A stretch of 64,000 bases of DNA from Paucihalobacter ruber (lineage in GTDB: Bacteria; Bacteroidota; Bacteroidia; Flavobacteriales; Flavobacteriaceae): NCBI RefSeq assembly GCF_006494535.1, contig NZ_VHIQ01000003.1, positions 62,001 to 126,000 of the forward strand, in the 5' to 3' direction. This document shows, one piece after another, positions 34,217-43,171 of this stretch. Numbering within the stretch: the stretch's first letter is position 1; each line of letters opens with the position of its first letter. A program made the translations under genes and the position numbers. Under the pieces are notes generated by a model. The model ran no database searches and was not told where the DNA came from. It was given only the letters and a program-made list of their open reading frames with translations.

Positions 34217-36703
34217 TTATTGTAAACGCTTCAAAAGTCTTTTTAGTCTGGATACCAATCCTTTCTTGTCGCGCTCGTGATAGGCATTGCCATATACTCC
34301 GTATCCATAACCATAGCCATAACCATAGCCATAACCATAGCCATAATTGTGATTGGATTTATGCTTATAAAAGTTGAGTAAATAATATACATTCTTCAAT
34401 TCGCCGGTACGATATTTGGCATTTACCAGAGACAACATACCCTTTTTGGTGTAATCCAGCCTCACCAGAAATACCGTGGCGTCGGCAAAATTCGACAATT
34501 CCAGAGCATCGGTCACCAAGCCCAAAGGGGGCGTATCCATTACTATAATATCATAGTTATCCCTCAAATGTGCCATAAAGACTTTGAGATTGTCTCCCAT
34601 CAATATTTCAGACGGATTGGGTGGTATGGGACCTGATGGTATCACATCCAAATTCTCGATATGACTTTTTAAGGTTACTTCTTCCAGAGTACTGTCGCCA
34701 ATAAGGTAATTAACAATTCCCAAATCGTTTTGAATATTAAAATCTCCAAAAATTTTAGGCTTCCGCAAATCTAAACCCAATAGTATGGTTTTTTTACCCG
34801 ATAAGGCATAGGCAGTCGCCATATTAATAGAACAAAACGTTTTACCTTCACCACTCACAGAAGAAGTCACCATCAAAGTTCGACCTTTGTTCTCAGGGTT
34901 GGGCTGATTTTTATAAATAAACTGCAAACTCGAACGGATGGCGCGAAAAGACTCGGCTACGGCCGACTTAGGTTTTTCGTAAACCACCAGATTGTTTTTG
35001 TAATTGTACTTACCTATCAGACCAATAATGGGGATTTTACTCAACTTCTCAACTTCATCAGACCCATGAATGGTATTGTCTAACAAATACACCACAAAAA
35101 TGAGGAACATGGGCGAGAAAAAGCCCACCATTAAGGCCATCATATAATTTAACGACTTCTTAGGTCCGATGGGGCCGTTACCAATATCTTTGGCCTCATC
35201 TATTACCACAATATCAGATACATTAGCGGCTTTAACAATAGCTGCTTCCCCACGTTTAGACAAGTAAATGTCATAAGCCTCTTGGCTTAAGCTTAGGGTG
35301 CGTTCTATTTTAAGAAATTCTTGCTGGTCTTCCGGCAATTTTGACAGCTCAGATTCTAACCTGCCGATACGTTGATTAATGTTAATAAGTTGGCCGTTAA
35401 TGGTGCGTTTGGTGGCCCCAATGGTTTCCAGCAATACATTTTTCTCAGCATCAATGCGACGGTCCAATTCTTTAAATAAAATAGACCCTTCTTTGGTGGT
35501 GTATTCCAGGCTCTGGCGCTCAATCGCCAAACCGGTAATGGTACTCACACTGCTTACAATATTGCCTTCTTGTATACCTACCGAACTGGGTGCTGCAATT
35601 TTGGTATAATCAGTTTTGGTGCGCAGGTAGTCTTCCAGACTGTTCAAATATTTAAGCTTCGCATTTTCAGCTTCCCTTTCAACATCAAGCATTTTCAGCT
35701 TTTCGTTGGTTGAAATCATCTCTTCGGTAACATTAAAGACTTTGTTTTTTTTCCTAAACTCATTCATCATGTCAGTAGCCCGCCTTACGTCTGCATCTGC
35801 ATTATTTAAACTGCTGTCAATAAACTTAATGGTGTTGGTGGCGTACAAATTTTTACGCTCCAGTTCGGTACGACTTAAAATGGCGGCTGTAGCATTTAAA
35901 TAGTCAACAATTTTGGCTTTATTAGTTCCAATAAGAGAAAGGGTTAATACCGCCGAGGATGAACCAGAAAATGGCGCAATTTTTACACCGGATTGATATT
36001 GATAGACAACTGAATCAAAATTTAAAAATTGTATATAGTACTCAGTGCCGGGAACAAGTGCTCTTCCCACACGTTTTTCTATGGTTCCACTTAAAAAAGA
36101 GAGTTTAATTGGGTTACCAAATTGAAATGTTTGCTGAAATTCACCAAGAGGCAGCGTAATGTTTACTTTTGATTTATCGCCATAGCGCTGAGCTGTAGCA
36201 GCCTCACTCTCAAAAACAGCAAAGATTTCGAAGTTGTCGTCGTCTTTAATTCGCACGCCTATGGTTTGCCCAAGTATTTGCCCCTGTTGCATATCTGGCT
36301 TAAACTCAAATGGCGCATTTTTATATACATCTTCAAATCTGTATTTTCCCTTCACAAAATAATTCATGTAATACTTCAATGAATCTACTACCAATTCATT
36401 ATGCGTTCGGGTTTTTACAGAGGTCATTATTTTACCCACCTTTCCTGAAACGCCACCCCAGTTAAAAGAAATAGAAGTGTTGGCAGTAAAAAAAGGATTC
36501 TGTTCGCTTTCTATAGAAATAAGAGAGTTAAGTTGATAAATATTCGGTTTGCGTACGTTGATAAAATAAGCCACTAAAAGCGCTATACCTATTGAAAGTA
36601 GCACAAGTTTCCAGAGGTTCAAAGCCTTAAATAAAAAGCCCCTGAAATCAAAACCTATCCGGCCTTGTTCACCCTGCTCTATGTCTTGTTCAAAATCGGT
36701 CAC
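34217..36703 (-). CDS. Polysaccharide co-polymerase/tyrosine autokinase (Wzc-like) with Tyr-Gly repeat tail
   Basis: Inner-membrane protein of 828 residues. The order is a Wzz helix at about 27-46, a long periplasmic coiled-coil with a GNVR-like end, a second membrane helix near 515-535, then a cytoplasmic BY-kinase: Walker A VSGEGKT near 612-620, A' GLDLRKPK, Walker B VMDTPPLG near 718-726. The C-terminus has eight Tyr-Gly dipeptides in a row and further tyrosines, the expected autophosphorylation cluster. That stretch is coded by seven tandem hexanucleotides (34305-34346). It controls chain length and export of capsule together with the Wza-like gene 6 bp upstream. Confidence 0.92.
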   Translation of the reverse strand: MTDFEQDIEQGEQGRIGFDFRGFLFKALNLWKLVLLSIGIALLVAYFINVRKPNIYQLNSLISIESEQNPFFTANTSISFNWGGVSGKVGKIMTSVKTRTHNELVVDSLKYYMNYFVKGKYRFEDVYKNAPFEFKPDMQQGQILGQTIGVRIKDDDNFEIFAVFESEAATAQRYGDKSKVNITLPLGEFQQTFQFGNPIKLSFLSGTIEKRVGRALVPGTEYYIQFLNFDSVVYQYQSGVKIAPFSGSSSAVLTLSLIGTNKAKIVDYLNATAAILSRTELERKNLYATNTIKFIDSSLNNADADVRRATDMMNEFRKKNKVFNVTEEMISTNEKLKMLDVEREAENAKLKYLNSLEDYLRTKTDYTKIAAPSSVGIQEGNIVSSVSTITGLAIERQSLEYTTKEGSILFKELDRRIDAEKNVLLETIGATKRTINGQLININQRIGRLESELSKLPEDQQEFLKIERTLSLSQEAYDIYLSKRGEAAIVKAANVSDIVVIDEAKDIGNGPIGPKKSLNYMMALMVGFFSPMFLIFVVYLLDNTIHGSDEVEKLSKIPIIGLIGKYNYKNNLVVYEKPKSAVAESFRAIRSSLQFIYKNQPNPENKGRTLMVTSSVSGEGKTFCSINMATAYALSGKKTILLGLDLRKPKIFGDFNIQNDLGIVNYLIGDSTLEEVTLKSHIENLDVIPSGPIPPNPSEILMGDNLKVFMAHLRDNYDIIVMDTPPLGLVTDALELSNFADATVFLVRLDYTKKGMLSLVNAKYRTGELKNVYYLLNFYKHKSNHNYGYGYGYGYGYGYGYGVYGNAYHERDKKGLVSRLKRLLKRLQ
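34305..34346. repeat. Seven tandem hexamers (CCATAR) inside the Wzc tail
   Basis: CCATAA and CCATAG alternate seven times without interruption. Read on the minus strand they give Tyr-Gly dipeptides. Changing the copy number by slippage would alter the number of tyrosines without a frameshift. Confidence 0.9.
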
Positions 36704-36709
36704 GTTCGT

Positions 36710-37522
36710 TTATAGTCTGGTTAATAATAAAATAGTGGTAGTTACTAAACCAAAAACAGCAGCAATGGTTCCAAGTGTTTGTGTACCTGTTGTACCGGTT
36801 CCCCAGGATTTTTGCTTAAGCGGTTTTACATAAATCATGTCGTTGGGCTGAATGTAATAGAAAGGCGACTGCATCACGGCACGGTCGGTTAAATCTAGGT
36901 AATGTATCTCCTGTCCTTGCGGGTACTGCCTGATGATCATCACTTCCTTGCGGTTACCGGTAAGTGCCACATCGCCAACATTGGCAAGCGCTTCAAATAT
37001 ATTCACGCGCTCCTGAAACAACACGTTGGTACCGGGGCTACCCACTTCGCCGGTGGCCGTATAACGCAAACCGGCCAACTTCACTGTTACAAAAATCTGT
37101 GCTGTATCTTTAAATTCATCTTCCAGTAATCGTTGTTCAATCAAGTCCTGTATCTCCTCGGTAGTCAAACCCAGCACCTGTACCTGCCCTAAAATAGGAA
37201 TGCGAATGTTACCGCGCAAATCCACCGTGAAACCGTCAAAGTAGGCGCGTTCCTGACTACTGGCATTTAAATTGGCATCGCCTGTGGGATTTAAAATTTG
37301 GGTGGTTTCCTGATCTAAGGCCTTTACCTGAACGTTTAAGATATCATTAATCTGAACGCGGTAGGGCTTTTGTACTTCGGTGAGCACGCGTAAACTATCG
37401 GTTTGCCCTTCCTGTTCCTGTAAATAGGTCAATTCTTTTTGCGAAATGCACGAACTGCTCAAAATTATCAAAGCCAACGCCAATACCGCATATATCTTAT
37501 TCATAGGGGTGTTTTGTTTCAT
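36710..37522 (-). CDS. Outer-membrane polysaccharide export lipoprotein (Wza-like)
   Basis: Poly_export/SLBB protein of about 270 residues. The signal peptide ends in a lipobox LSSSC. The mature part has the export domain (YRVQINDILNVQVKALD), an SLBB domain (YTATGEVGSPGTNVLFQERVNIFEALANVGDV), and a C-terminal hydrophobic helix (TLGTIAAVFGLVTTTILLLTRL). It forms the outer-membrane exit for capsule or exopolysaccharide. It is the first gene of the minus-strand operon wza-wzc-sugar transferase-dehydrogenase. A GTG at 37525 precedes the ATG at 37522; another ATG at 37504 gives a more typical signal peptide, so the start is uncertain. Confidence 0.9.
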   Translation of the reverse strand: MKQNTPMNKIYAVLALALIILSSSCISQKELTYLQEQEGQTDSLRVLTEVQKPYRVQINDILNVQVKALDQETTQILNPTGDANLNASSQERAYFDGFTVDLRGNIRIPILGQVQVLGLTTEEIQDLIEQRLLEDEFKDTAQIFVTVKLAGLRYTATGEVGSPGTNVLFQERVNIFEALANVGDVALTGNRKEVMIIRQYPQGQEIHYLDLTDRAVMQSPFYYIQPNDMIYVKPLKQKSWGTGTTGTQTLGTIAAVFGLVTTTILLLTRL

Positions 37523-37605
37523 CACAAATATAGAACATCACTAACAATATCAAAACTATTCGTTTGTTTTTTGGTTATTTACGTTATTTGCAAAAAATAT
37601 GTTTC

Positions 37606-39471
37606 ATGCATCTGTTAAGCGCTCAGCAAATTTCTAAATCTTTTGGCGAATTGGTATTATTTAAAGACCTGTCTTTCAGTATACACAAAAACCAAAAAAT
37701 GGCGCTGGTGGCCAAAAACGGCAGCGGTAAAACCACCATCCTCAATATTCTGGCCGGCAGAGACACCCCCGATTCGGGCGAGATCATCTCCCGAAACGGC
37801 CTGCGAATTGCTGTTTTAGACCAGGAACCGCAACTGGATGCAGCTTTAACTATTGAAGAATGTATTTTAACCGGCGACATGCCCATTCTCAAGGTGATTG
37901 CCAATTACGAGCACGCTCTTGAAAACACTGAAGATGCCGAGGCTTACCAAAAAGCCTTCGAAGCCATGGAGCGCCACAATGCCTGGGAATTTGAAACCAC
38001 CTACAAACAACTACTGTACCGGCTAAAACTGGAGAATACCCACCAAAAGGTAGGAACGCTGAGTGGCGGACAAAAAAAACGACTGGCACTGGCGCAGGCA
38101 CTGCTCTCTCATCCCGATTTGCTCATTCTTGATGAGCCTACCAACCACCTGGATTTAGAAATGATTGAGTGGCTGGAGCAGTATTTTGCGCAAAGCGACC
38201 TCACACTATTCATGGTCACCCACGACCGCTATTTTTTAGAACGTGTGTGCAATGAAATATTAGAATTAGACGAAGGCCAGCTATTCAGCTACAAAGGCAA
38301 TTATTCCTACTATTTAGAGAAAAAGGAAGAACGCATCGCCGTTTGGGAAACCGAAACCGGCAAGGCACAACAACTCTTTAAAAAAGAGTTGGACTGGATG
38401 CGCCGGCAGCCCAAAGCACGCACTACCAAATCTAAGTCGCGCATAGACGATTTTCACGATATTAAATCCCGCGCCCAACAGCGTCGCAAAGACCATGTAG
38501 TGCAATTAGAATTGCAAATGCAACGCCTGGGTTCAAAAATTATCGAGTTCCACAATGTGAGCAAACGCTTTAAAGATGCCGTCATTCTCAACAATTTTAG
38601 CTATGTGTTTAAACGCGGTGAGCGCATTGGGGTGATTGGCAAAAACGGCACCGGAAAAACCACCTTTCTCAACATGCTCGCACAATTGCTTACACCCGAC
38701 AGCGGCAAAGTGGTTTTGGGAGATACCGTGCAACTGGGCTACTATACCCAAACCGGTATAGATATCAAACCTCAGGAGAAGGTTATTGACGTCATCAGAG
38801 CGTATGGCGATTATATTCCATTAGCCAAGGGCAGGCAAATCAGCGCACAACAGTTGCTGGAACGCTTTTTATTCGATCGTAAAAAGCAATACGATTTTGT
38901 GGAAAAACTCAGTGGTGGCGAGCGTAAGCGCCTCTACCTGTGTACGGTTTTAATTCAAAATCCCAATGTGCTAATACTCGATGAGCCTACCAACGATTTA
39001 GATGTGGTAACGCTCAATGTACTCGAGAATTTTTTAATGGACTTCCCCGGTTGTCTGGTAGTAGTCTCGCACGACCGCTACTTTATGGATAAAATTGTAG
39101 ACCATTTGTTGGTTTTTGAAGGCGACGGCGTCGTAAGCGACTTTCCCGGTAATTACTCCGATTACCGCGCCTATGACAATAGCAAGGCACCGGAACCGGA
39201 CACAGCCATCACCAAAACAACCCATACTGCCGAAAAACAAGACAAAAACGAGGCTGCCAAACTCAGTTATAACGAACAAAAAGAACTCAAAAATCTCGAG
39301 AGTAAAATCCGTTCTCTTGAACTCGACAAAAAAGCCCTGGAACAACGGCTTTACAATACCGACTTAAGTGCAGAAGACCTCACCAAATACGGACTAAAAT
39401 TACAGGAACTGATTAACGATATAGAAGCCAAAGAAATGCGCTGGCTGGAGCTGCAGGAGAAGATGGGGTAG
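37606..39471 (+). CDS. ABC-F family ATPase (Uup/EttA-like)
   Basis: Soluble duplicated ATPase of 621 residues. It has two nucleotide-binding domains, Walker A KNGSGKTT and KNGTGKTT, signatures LSGGQKKRLALAQ and LSGGERKRLYL, and Walker B LLILDEPTNHLD and VLILDEPTNDLD, joined by a charged linker (RRQPKARTTKSKSRIDDF...). There are no membrane segments. The C-terminal 80 residues form a predicted coiled coil, as in Uup. ABC-F proteins act on the ribosome or, for Uup, on branched DNA. The start is set to the ATG at 37606, since MHLLSAQQISKSFGE is the usual beginning; the frame is open up to 37564. It is divergent from the capsule operon. Confidence 0.92.
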   Translation: MHLLSAQQISKSFGELVLFKDLSFSIHKNQKMALVAKNGSGKTTILNILAGRDTPDSGEIISRNGLRIAVLDQEPQLDAALTIEECILTGDMPILKVIANYEHALENTEDAEAYQKAFEAMERHNAWEFETTYKQLLYRLKLENTHQKVGTLSGGQKKRLALAQALLSHPDLLILDEPTNHLDLEMIEWLEQYFAQSDLTLFMVTHDRYFLERVCNEILELDEGQLFSYKGNYSYYLEKKEERIAVWETETGKAQQLFKKELDWMRRQPKARTTKSKSRIDDFHDIKSRAQQRRKDHVVQLELQMQRLGSKIIEFHNVSKRFKDAVILNNFSYVFKRGERIGVIGKNGTGKTTFLNMLAQLLTPDSGKVVLGDTVQLGYYTQTGIDIKPQEKVIDVIRAYGDYIPLAKGRQISAQQLLERFLFDRKKQYDFVEKLSGGERKRLYLCTVLIQNPNVLILDEPTNDLDVVTLNVLENFLMDFPGCLVVVSHDRYFMDKIVDHLLVFEGDGVVSDFPGNYSDYRAYDNSKAPEPDTAITKTTHTAEKQDKNEAAKLSYNEQKELKNLESKIRSLELDKKALEQRLYNTDLSAEDLTKYGLKLQELINDIEAKEMRWLELQEKMG

Positions 39472-39474
39472 ATG

Positions 39475-39537
39475 TTGTATTAAGTATTAAGTATTAAGTA
39501 TTAAGACTGAAGACTTAATACTTAATACTTAAGACTA
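39475..39537. repeat. Palindromic TATTAAG array after the ABC-F gene
   Basis: Four tandem TATTAAG units, a short centre (ACTGAAGAC), then CTTAATA units in the opposite sense. It can fold back on itself into one hairpin and may act as a terminator for the ABC-F gene. Confidence 0.8.
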
Positions 39538-40223
39538 CATGACGTATGGCTAAGTAGTTAGATGGGTTGATGCAGATCCTAAATTCGTTTTAAAGAAGAT
39601 TTGTGCTGACTCGATGAGATTGCCACGCTCGTCCCAACTATCGTCGGAACTCACTCGCAATGACTCCCTTTTGTTGGGGTTGTGGCTCTATTTTTTACCG
39701 CAAAGAGCAAAAGATTTGCACGAAGCGCACTAAGTTTAATACCTTACAAAATCCTAACTCTGGTGCTCGTTTGCAACGAGTACCCACTACGAGAAAACAA
39801 CAAGAATTACAGCGTTTGTAACGCTGGATTTTTCATGTATTCACCATAGATTCACACAGATTCGCACAGATTTAATTTTCTCTCTCGCAAAGACGCTAAG
39901 ACGCAAAAAAAATTGTGAAAATTTATTGATACATTTATATGTGAAAATCCTTCGCTTTGCGACTTTGCGACCCTGCGTGGTATATTTATTTGTTTCTCGC
40001 CAAGACGCTAAGACGCAAAAGAAATTGTGAAGATATATTGATGTATTCAATTATATAAAGTCCTTATCTTTAAAATTTTACGACTCTCTCTGTGGAACTC
40101 TGTGCCTTCTTTGTGCACCTCTGTGTTATAACCATTTAACAGCATTTAAATACGACGGGAGTATTCAATTAACTGGATCAAGCCTATTTAAGACTCTACA
40201 AACCATGTATCATGAACCACAAA
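39538..40223. repeat. Repeat island between ABC-F and the AI-2E-type permease (families I, D, E, F)
   Basis: No gene supported. Contents in order: module I at 39577-39681 (TTTAAAG..GAGATTGCCACG..TCGCAATGAC); half of a family-F arm (39698-39735); module D at 39758-39837 (GGTGCTCGTTTGCAACGAGT palindrome and GCGTTTGTAACGC); two tandem copies of hairpin E at 39882-39980 and 39993-40090 (AGACGCTAAGACGCAAAA ... CTTTGCGACTTTGCGAC); a right F arm (40087-40131). Module I here carries the empty version of the site that holds a 20-bp insert at 49517. Confidence 0.8.
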
Positions 40224-41279
40224 CTATTCATTCAACAATTCAGAAATAAACTTAAGTTGATCACTTTTATCGGCCATAATTTTAAGCAAGCTCACTATTG
40301 GAATAAACAAAATCATTCCGGCAGCGCCCCACAACATTCCACCTAGGATGATCATAATAAACATCACCAAAATATTTACCTGAAGTCGCTTTCCAATAAT
40401 TATTGGAAAAATAAGATAAGCCTCAAGAATTTGTACAATGGTGAACCAGGCAACAACAGCCACAGGGTACCAAACAGAATCAAAGGTGATCCAAGCCACT
40501 GTAATTGGTAATAAAGAAGCTATGATAATACCAAAATATGGAATAAAGGTAAAAACAGATACTATAAACCCAAAAAGAATGGGATTGGGCACCCCTATCA
40601 CAGCCAGTCCAATACTATTGAGGATCCCCACAATCAGATAAATCAACAACATTCCTTTAATAAAACTGTAATAAGTTGTAACGGTTTCAGAGATCATTTT
40701 ATAAAGATCATTCCTGTTGTTGGAAGGAAACAAACTGTAAAGTGCATTGGTCAGTTTATGACGGTAAAGTAAAATAAGAAAGGCAAAAATGGGTATCATA
40801 ATCATAAAGAAGAGATTTTCAGACAGAGTTAAGACCGTGCCTCCCGATTCTCCAACCAAATTACCACCCAAATCATCTATAAAGTTTTGTAGTATTTCGG
40901 TTTGCTTCTCGGCATTAAAACCCAGATTCTCCGAAACGGTTAAATTAAGTTGTTGTAATAATTCTTGTAATTTTAGCTTCATGTTGTCCAGTTCACTCAC
41001 CACATTCAACACATAAGTAAATAACAAATACCCCAAACCAACAAATAATGACAAAAGAAAAAAGAAAGGAATGGAGATGGCCAATGTTCTGGGTACACCC
41101 TTATTTTCAAACCACTGACACAACGGATACAACACAATACTAATCAAAAAAGCAAAACCCAATGAAATAAAAAGCGATTTTCCAATGTATAAAATCAGTA
41201 CGGTCAATACTAAAAACTCTAAAACCACCACGACCGATTTTAGTTGATTGAAGAGCGCTGTTAATGATGATCGTTTCAT
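40224..41279 (-). CDS. AI-2E/PerM family membrane transporter
   Basis: Polytopic membrane protein of 351 residues with about eight hydrophobic segments; two at the N-terminus (17-60), one near 70-90, a soluble part near 95-145 (coiled, VVSELDNMKLKLQELLQQL), and a block of helices from 150 on. The segment LNSIGLAVIGVPNPILFGFIVSVFTFIPYFGIII and the late EAYLIFPIIIGKRLQVNILVMFIMIILGGMLWGAAGMIL are the family signature. Members export small molecules or ions (AI-2 in TqsA, Na+/H+ exchange in others), so the substrate cannot be given. The gene stands alone between repeat islands. Confidence 0.88.
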   Translation of the reverse strand: MKRSSLTALFNQLKSVVVVLEFLVLTVLILYIGKSLFISLGFAFLISIVLYPLCQWFENKGVPRTLAISIPFFFLLSLFVGLGYLLFTYVLNVVSELDNMKLKLQELLQQLNLTVSENLGFNAEKQTEILQNFIDDLGGNLVGESGGTVLTLSENLFFMIMIPIFAFLILLYRHKLTNALYSLFPSNNRNDLYKMISETVTTYYSFIKGMLLIYLIVGILNSIGLAVIGVPNPILFGFIVSVFTFIPYFGIIIASLLPITVAWITFDSVWYPVAVVAWFTIVQILEAYLIFPIIIGKRLQVNILVMFIMIILGGMLWGAAGMILFIPIVSLLKIMADKSDQLKFISELLNE

Positions 41280-41957
41280 ACCCTTAAATTACTCAAAATT
41301 TAGGAAATAACGGACATGTAAGAGTCCTAATTTTGGTTCAATAGTTTTTGATAGATGGTGAAATGATTACTAATAGTGAGAATTGGGAGAAGAGAGAAGA
41401 CCTGTCTGCCGACAGGCAGGGAGAAGAGAGAAGAGAAAAGAGAAATTGTATAAATACATCCTTAGGCAGGCAGGGAATAATTTCGTTATTTTTTATAAAA
41501 ATTCGTCAGTTGTTATATTCACTGTGAACTTATTTAAAATGAAAATCTACTAAAATAAATTAACCAAACCTTAATTACATTACGTTATCCTCCCCTCCTG
41601 GGAGGGGACGAAAGGGGTGGGTCAATCTTATTTAGGACTCAACAATCAACAAACTATGAACCATCAACTATTCATTCCGGTGCTCCAGCCACATTCGCGC
41701 AGGCGTTTGCAGCGAGTTCTCTTGGTGAACCTTTGGAGTCTGAGGGCATAAAACTTAATCTGTATAAATCCCAAAGGTTTTAGGGAGTTATAAAAACTAA
41801 TCAATGCTTTATTATTCAACTTTAGAAAAACTAATTAAGCAAATCAACCGCATATCTGATACTATTAAAATTCAGAATTTAATTATATCTTTAACAAATC
41901 AAGAGCTTTAAACCTTTAATCACAAAACATTGTAATTAGAAACAAACTAAGTGTAAT
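41280..41957. repeat. Repeat island upstream of the DUF4160/DUF2442 pair
   Basis: Contents: GAGAAGA array (41388-41450) split by a 20-bp GC-rich palindrome at 41401-41420; family A, reversed, at 41589-41624; module J (TCAATCTTATTTAGGACTCAAC) at 41624-41645; module C (GGTGCTCCAGCCACATTCGC then GCAGGCGTTTGCA) at 41679-41711. A 35-codon ORF at 41804-41911 follows; it has no family I know and I do not call it a gene. The remainder up to 41957 is AT-rich and may contain the promoter of the pair. Confidence 0.75.
41401..41420. repeat. 20-bp GC-rich insert (family H), reverse copy
   Basis: Exact reverse complement of 22248-22267, again inside a GAGAAGA array. Confidence 0.8.
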
Positions 41958-42194
41958 ATGCCGACAATATTAATAGTAAAGGGCTATCGATTTTTCTTTT
42001 ACAGTAATGAGCATTTACCAATGCACATTCATATTGAAAAAGACACTAAAACGGCTAAATTTAATTTATTAAATATTGAGTTGGTATATTCAAGAGGTTT
42101 CAATGCAAATGAAATTAAAGAAATTCGTAAATTAGTAGATGAAAATGTAGAATTTTTTAAACAAAAATGGAATGAGTACTTTAACAATAACTAA
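41958..42194 (+). CDS. DUF4160 domain protein (toxin-antitoxin-like pair, first gene)
   Basis: Protein of 78 residues. The motif FFFYSNEHLPMHIHIEKDTKTAKF, with the conserved His in H-x-P-x-H-x-H, defines DUF4160. These proteins are nearly always encoded next to a DUF2442 protein, as here, with a 23-bp overlap. The pair is widely suspected to be a toxin-antitoxin or small regulatory module, but its activity is not established to my knowledge. It lies between two direct copies of module C (41679-41711 and 42433-42466). Confidence 0.85.
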   Translation: MPTILIVKGYRFFFYSNEHLPMHIHIEKDTKTAKFNLLNIELVYSRGFNANEIKEIRKLVDENVEFFKQKWNEYFNNN

Positions 42195-42405
42195 ATCGCC
42201 TTTTGCTGTAGATATATCATTTACAACTTCAAAAATGGTGATCATTTTAGAAGATGGTCGCGAATTATCCGTGCCACTAGAATGGTTTAAAAAATTGCGA
42301 AATGCCTCCATTGATCAACTTACCAATTGGCGATTCATTGGTAAGGGTGAAGGTATACATTGGGAGGAACTTGACGAAGATATTTCAATAGAAAACTTAT
42401 TGTGA
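42172..42405 (+). CDS. DUF2442 domain protein (toxin-antitoxin-like pair, second gene)
   Basis: Protein of 77 residues with the DUF2442 pattern: a beta-strand region FTTSKMVIILEDGRELSVPLEWFKKLRNAS, then WRFIGKGEGIHWEELDEDISIENLL. Members are thought to bind DNA or their DUF4160 partner. The ATG lies inside the 3' end of the DUF4160 gene, so translation is coupled. A dense repeat island starts 28 bp after its stop. Confidence 0.85.
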   Translation: MSTLTITKSPFAVDISFTTSKMVIILEDGRELSVPLEWFKKLRNASIDQLTNWRFIGKGEGIHWEELDEDISIENLL

Positions 42406-42467
42406 AAAAAAGTTTTAACATCTAACCAATCTGGTGCTCCCGCCACAGGCGCGCAGGCGTTTGCAAC

Positions 42468-42617
42468 CAATCTGGTGCTCGTTTGCAACGAGTACCCACT
42501 ACGAGAAAACAACAAGAATTACAGCGTTTGTAACGCGGGATCTTTCATTTGTTCACCACAGAATAAGTCTCTCGCCAAGACGCTAAGACGCAAAAGAAAT
42601 TGTGAAGATTTATTGAT
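42468..42617. repeat. 150-bp exact direct repeat, copy 1 (modules D and E)
   Basis: Identical base for base to 42926-43075. It begins with the GGTGCTCGTTTGCAACGAGT palindrome and ends in the left part of hairpin E. Confidence 0.85.
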
Positions 42618-42925
42618 GTATTTCAATTATAAAAAATCCTTCGCTTTGCGACTTTGCGACTCTGCGTGGTATATTTATATGTTTCTCGCCAAGACGCTAA
42701 GACGCAAAAGAAATTGTGAAGATTTATTGATATTTTCAAATATAAAAAGTACCTCGCTTTGCGACTTTGCGACGCTCTATCAAAATCAACAAACTGAACT
42801 CAATTAAAAACACGCAAACCTCCCCTCCTGGGAGGGGACCAAAGGGTGGGTCAATCCTATTTAGGACTCCACAGTCCCACAACCCACAACCTCCAACCTA
42901 AAACCAAGAACTACACCACCATCCC

Positions 42926-43075
42926 CAATCTGGTGCTCGTTTGCAACGAGTACCCACTACGAGAAAACAACAAGAATTACAGCGTTTGTAACGCGGGATC
43001 TTTCATTTGTTCACCACAGAATAAGTCTCTCGCCAAGACGCTAAGACGCAAAAGAAATTGTGAAGATTTATTGAT
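42926..43075. repeat. 150-bp exact direct repeat, copy 2 (modules D and E)
   Basis: Identical to 42468-42617. It starts exactly where the duplicated cysN 3' end (42909-42926) stops. Confidence 0.85.
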
Positions 43076-43131
43076 ATTTTCAAATATAAAAAGTACCTCG
43101 CTTTGCGTCTTTGCGACTCTATTTGTGGAAC

Positions 43132-43171
43132 CCTGCCTGCCCTGCCGGCCGGCAGGCGGGCGGCAGGCAGG
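43132..43171. repeat. 40-bp GC-rich insert (family H, 20 nested in 20) in a family-F arm
   Basis: Outer halves form CCTGCCTGCC/GGCAGGCAGG, a perfect palindrome, with a second 20-bp palindrome in its centre. The flanks GTGGAAC and TCTGTGCC are joined directly at 40096-40110. Identical to 49319-49358. Confidence 0.85.

Noticed and set aside
41804-41911. 35-codon ORF (MLYYSTLEKLIKQINRIS...)
   Set aside because: Short, no recognised family, no start signal; could be a remnant, but cannot be supported as a gene.
42475-42807. 110-codon ORF starting MLVCNEYPL
   Set aside because: It is read through modules D and E; the same peptide appears again in the ORF at 42846-43208 because the DNA is repeated. 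No codon structure or homology beyond the repeat.
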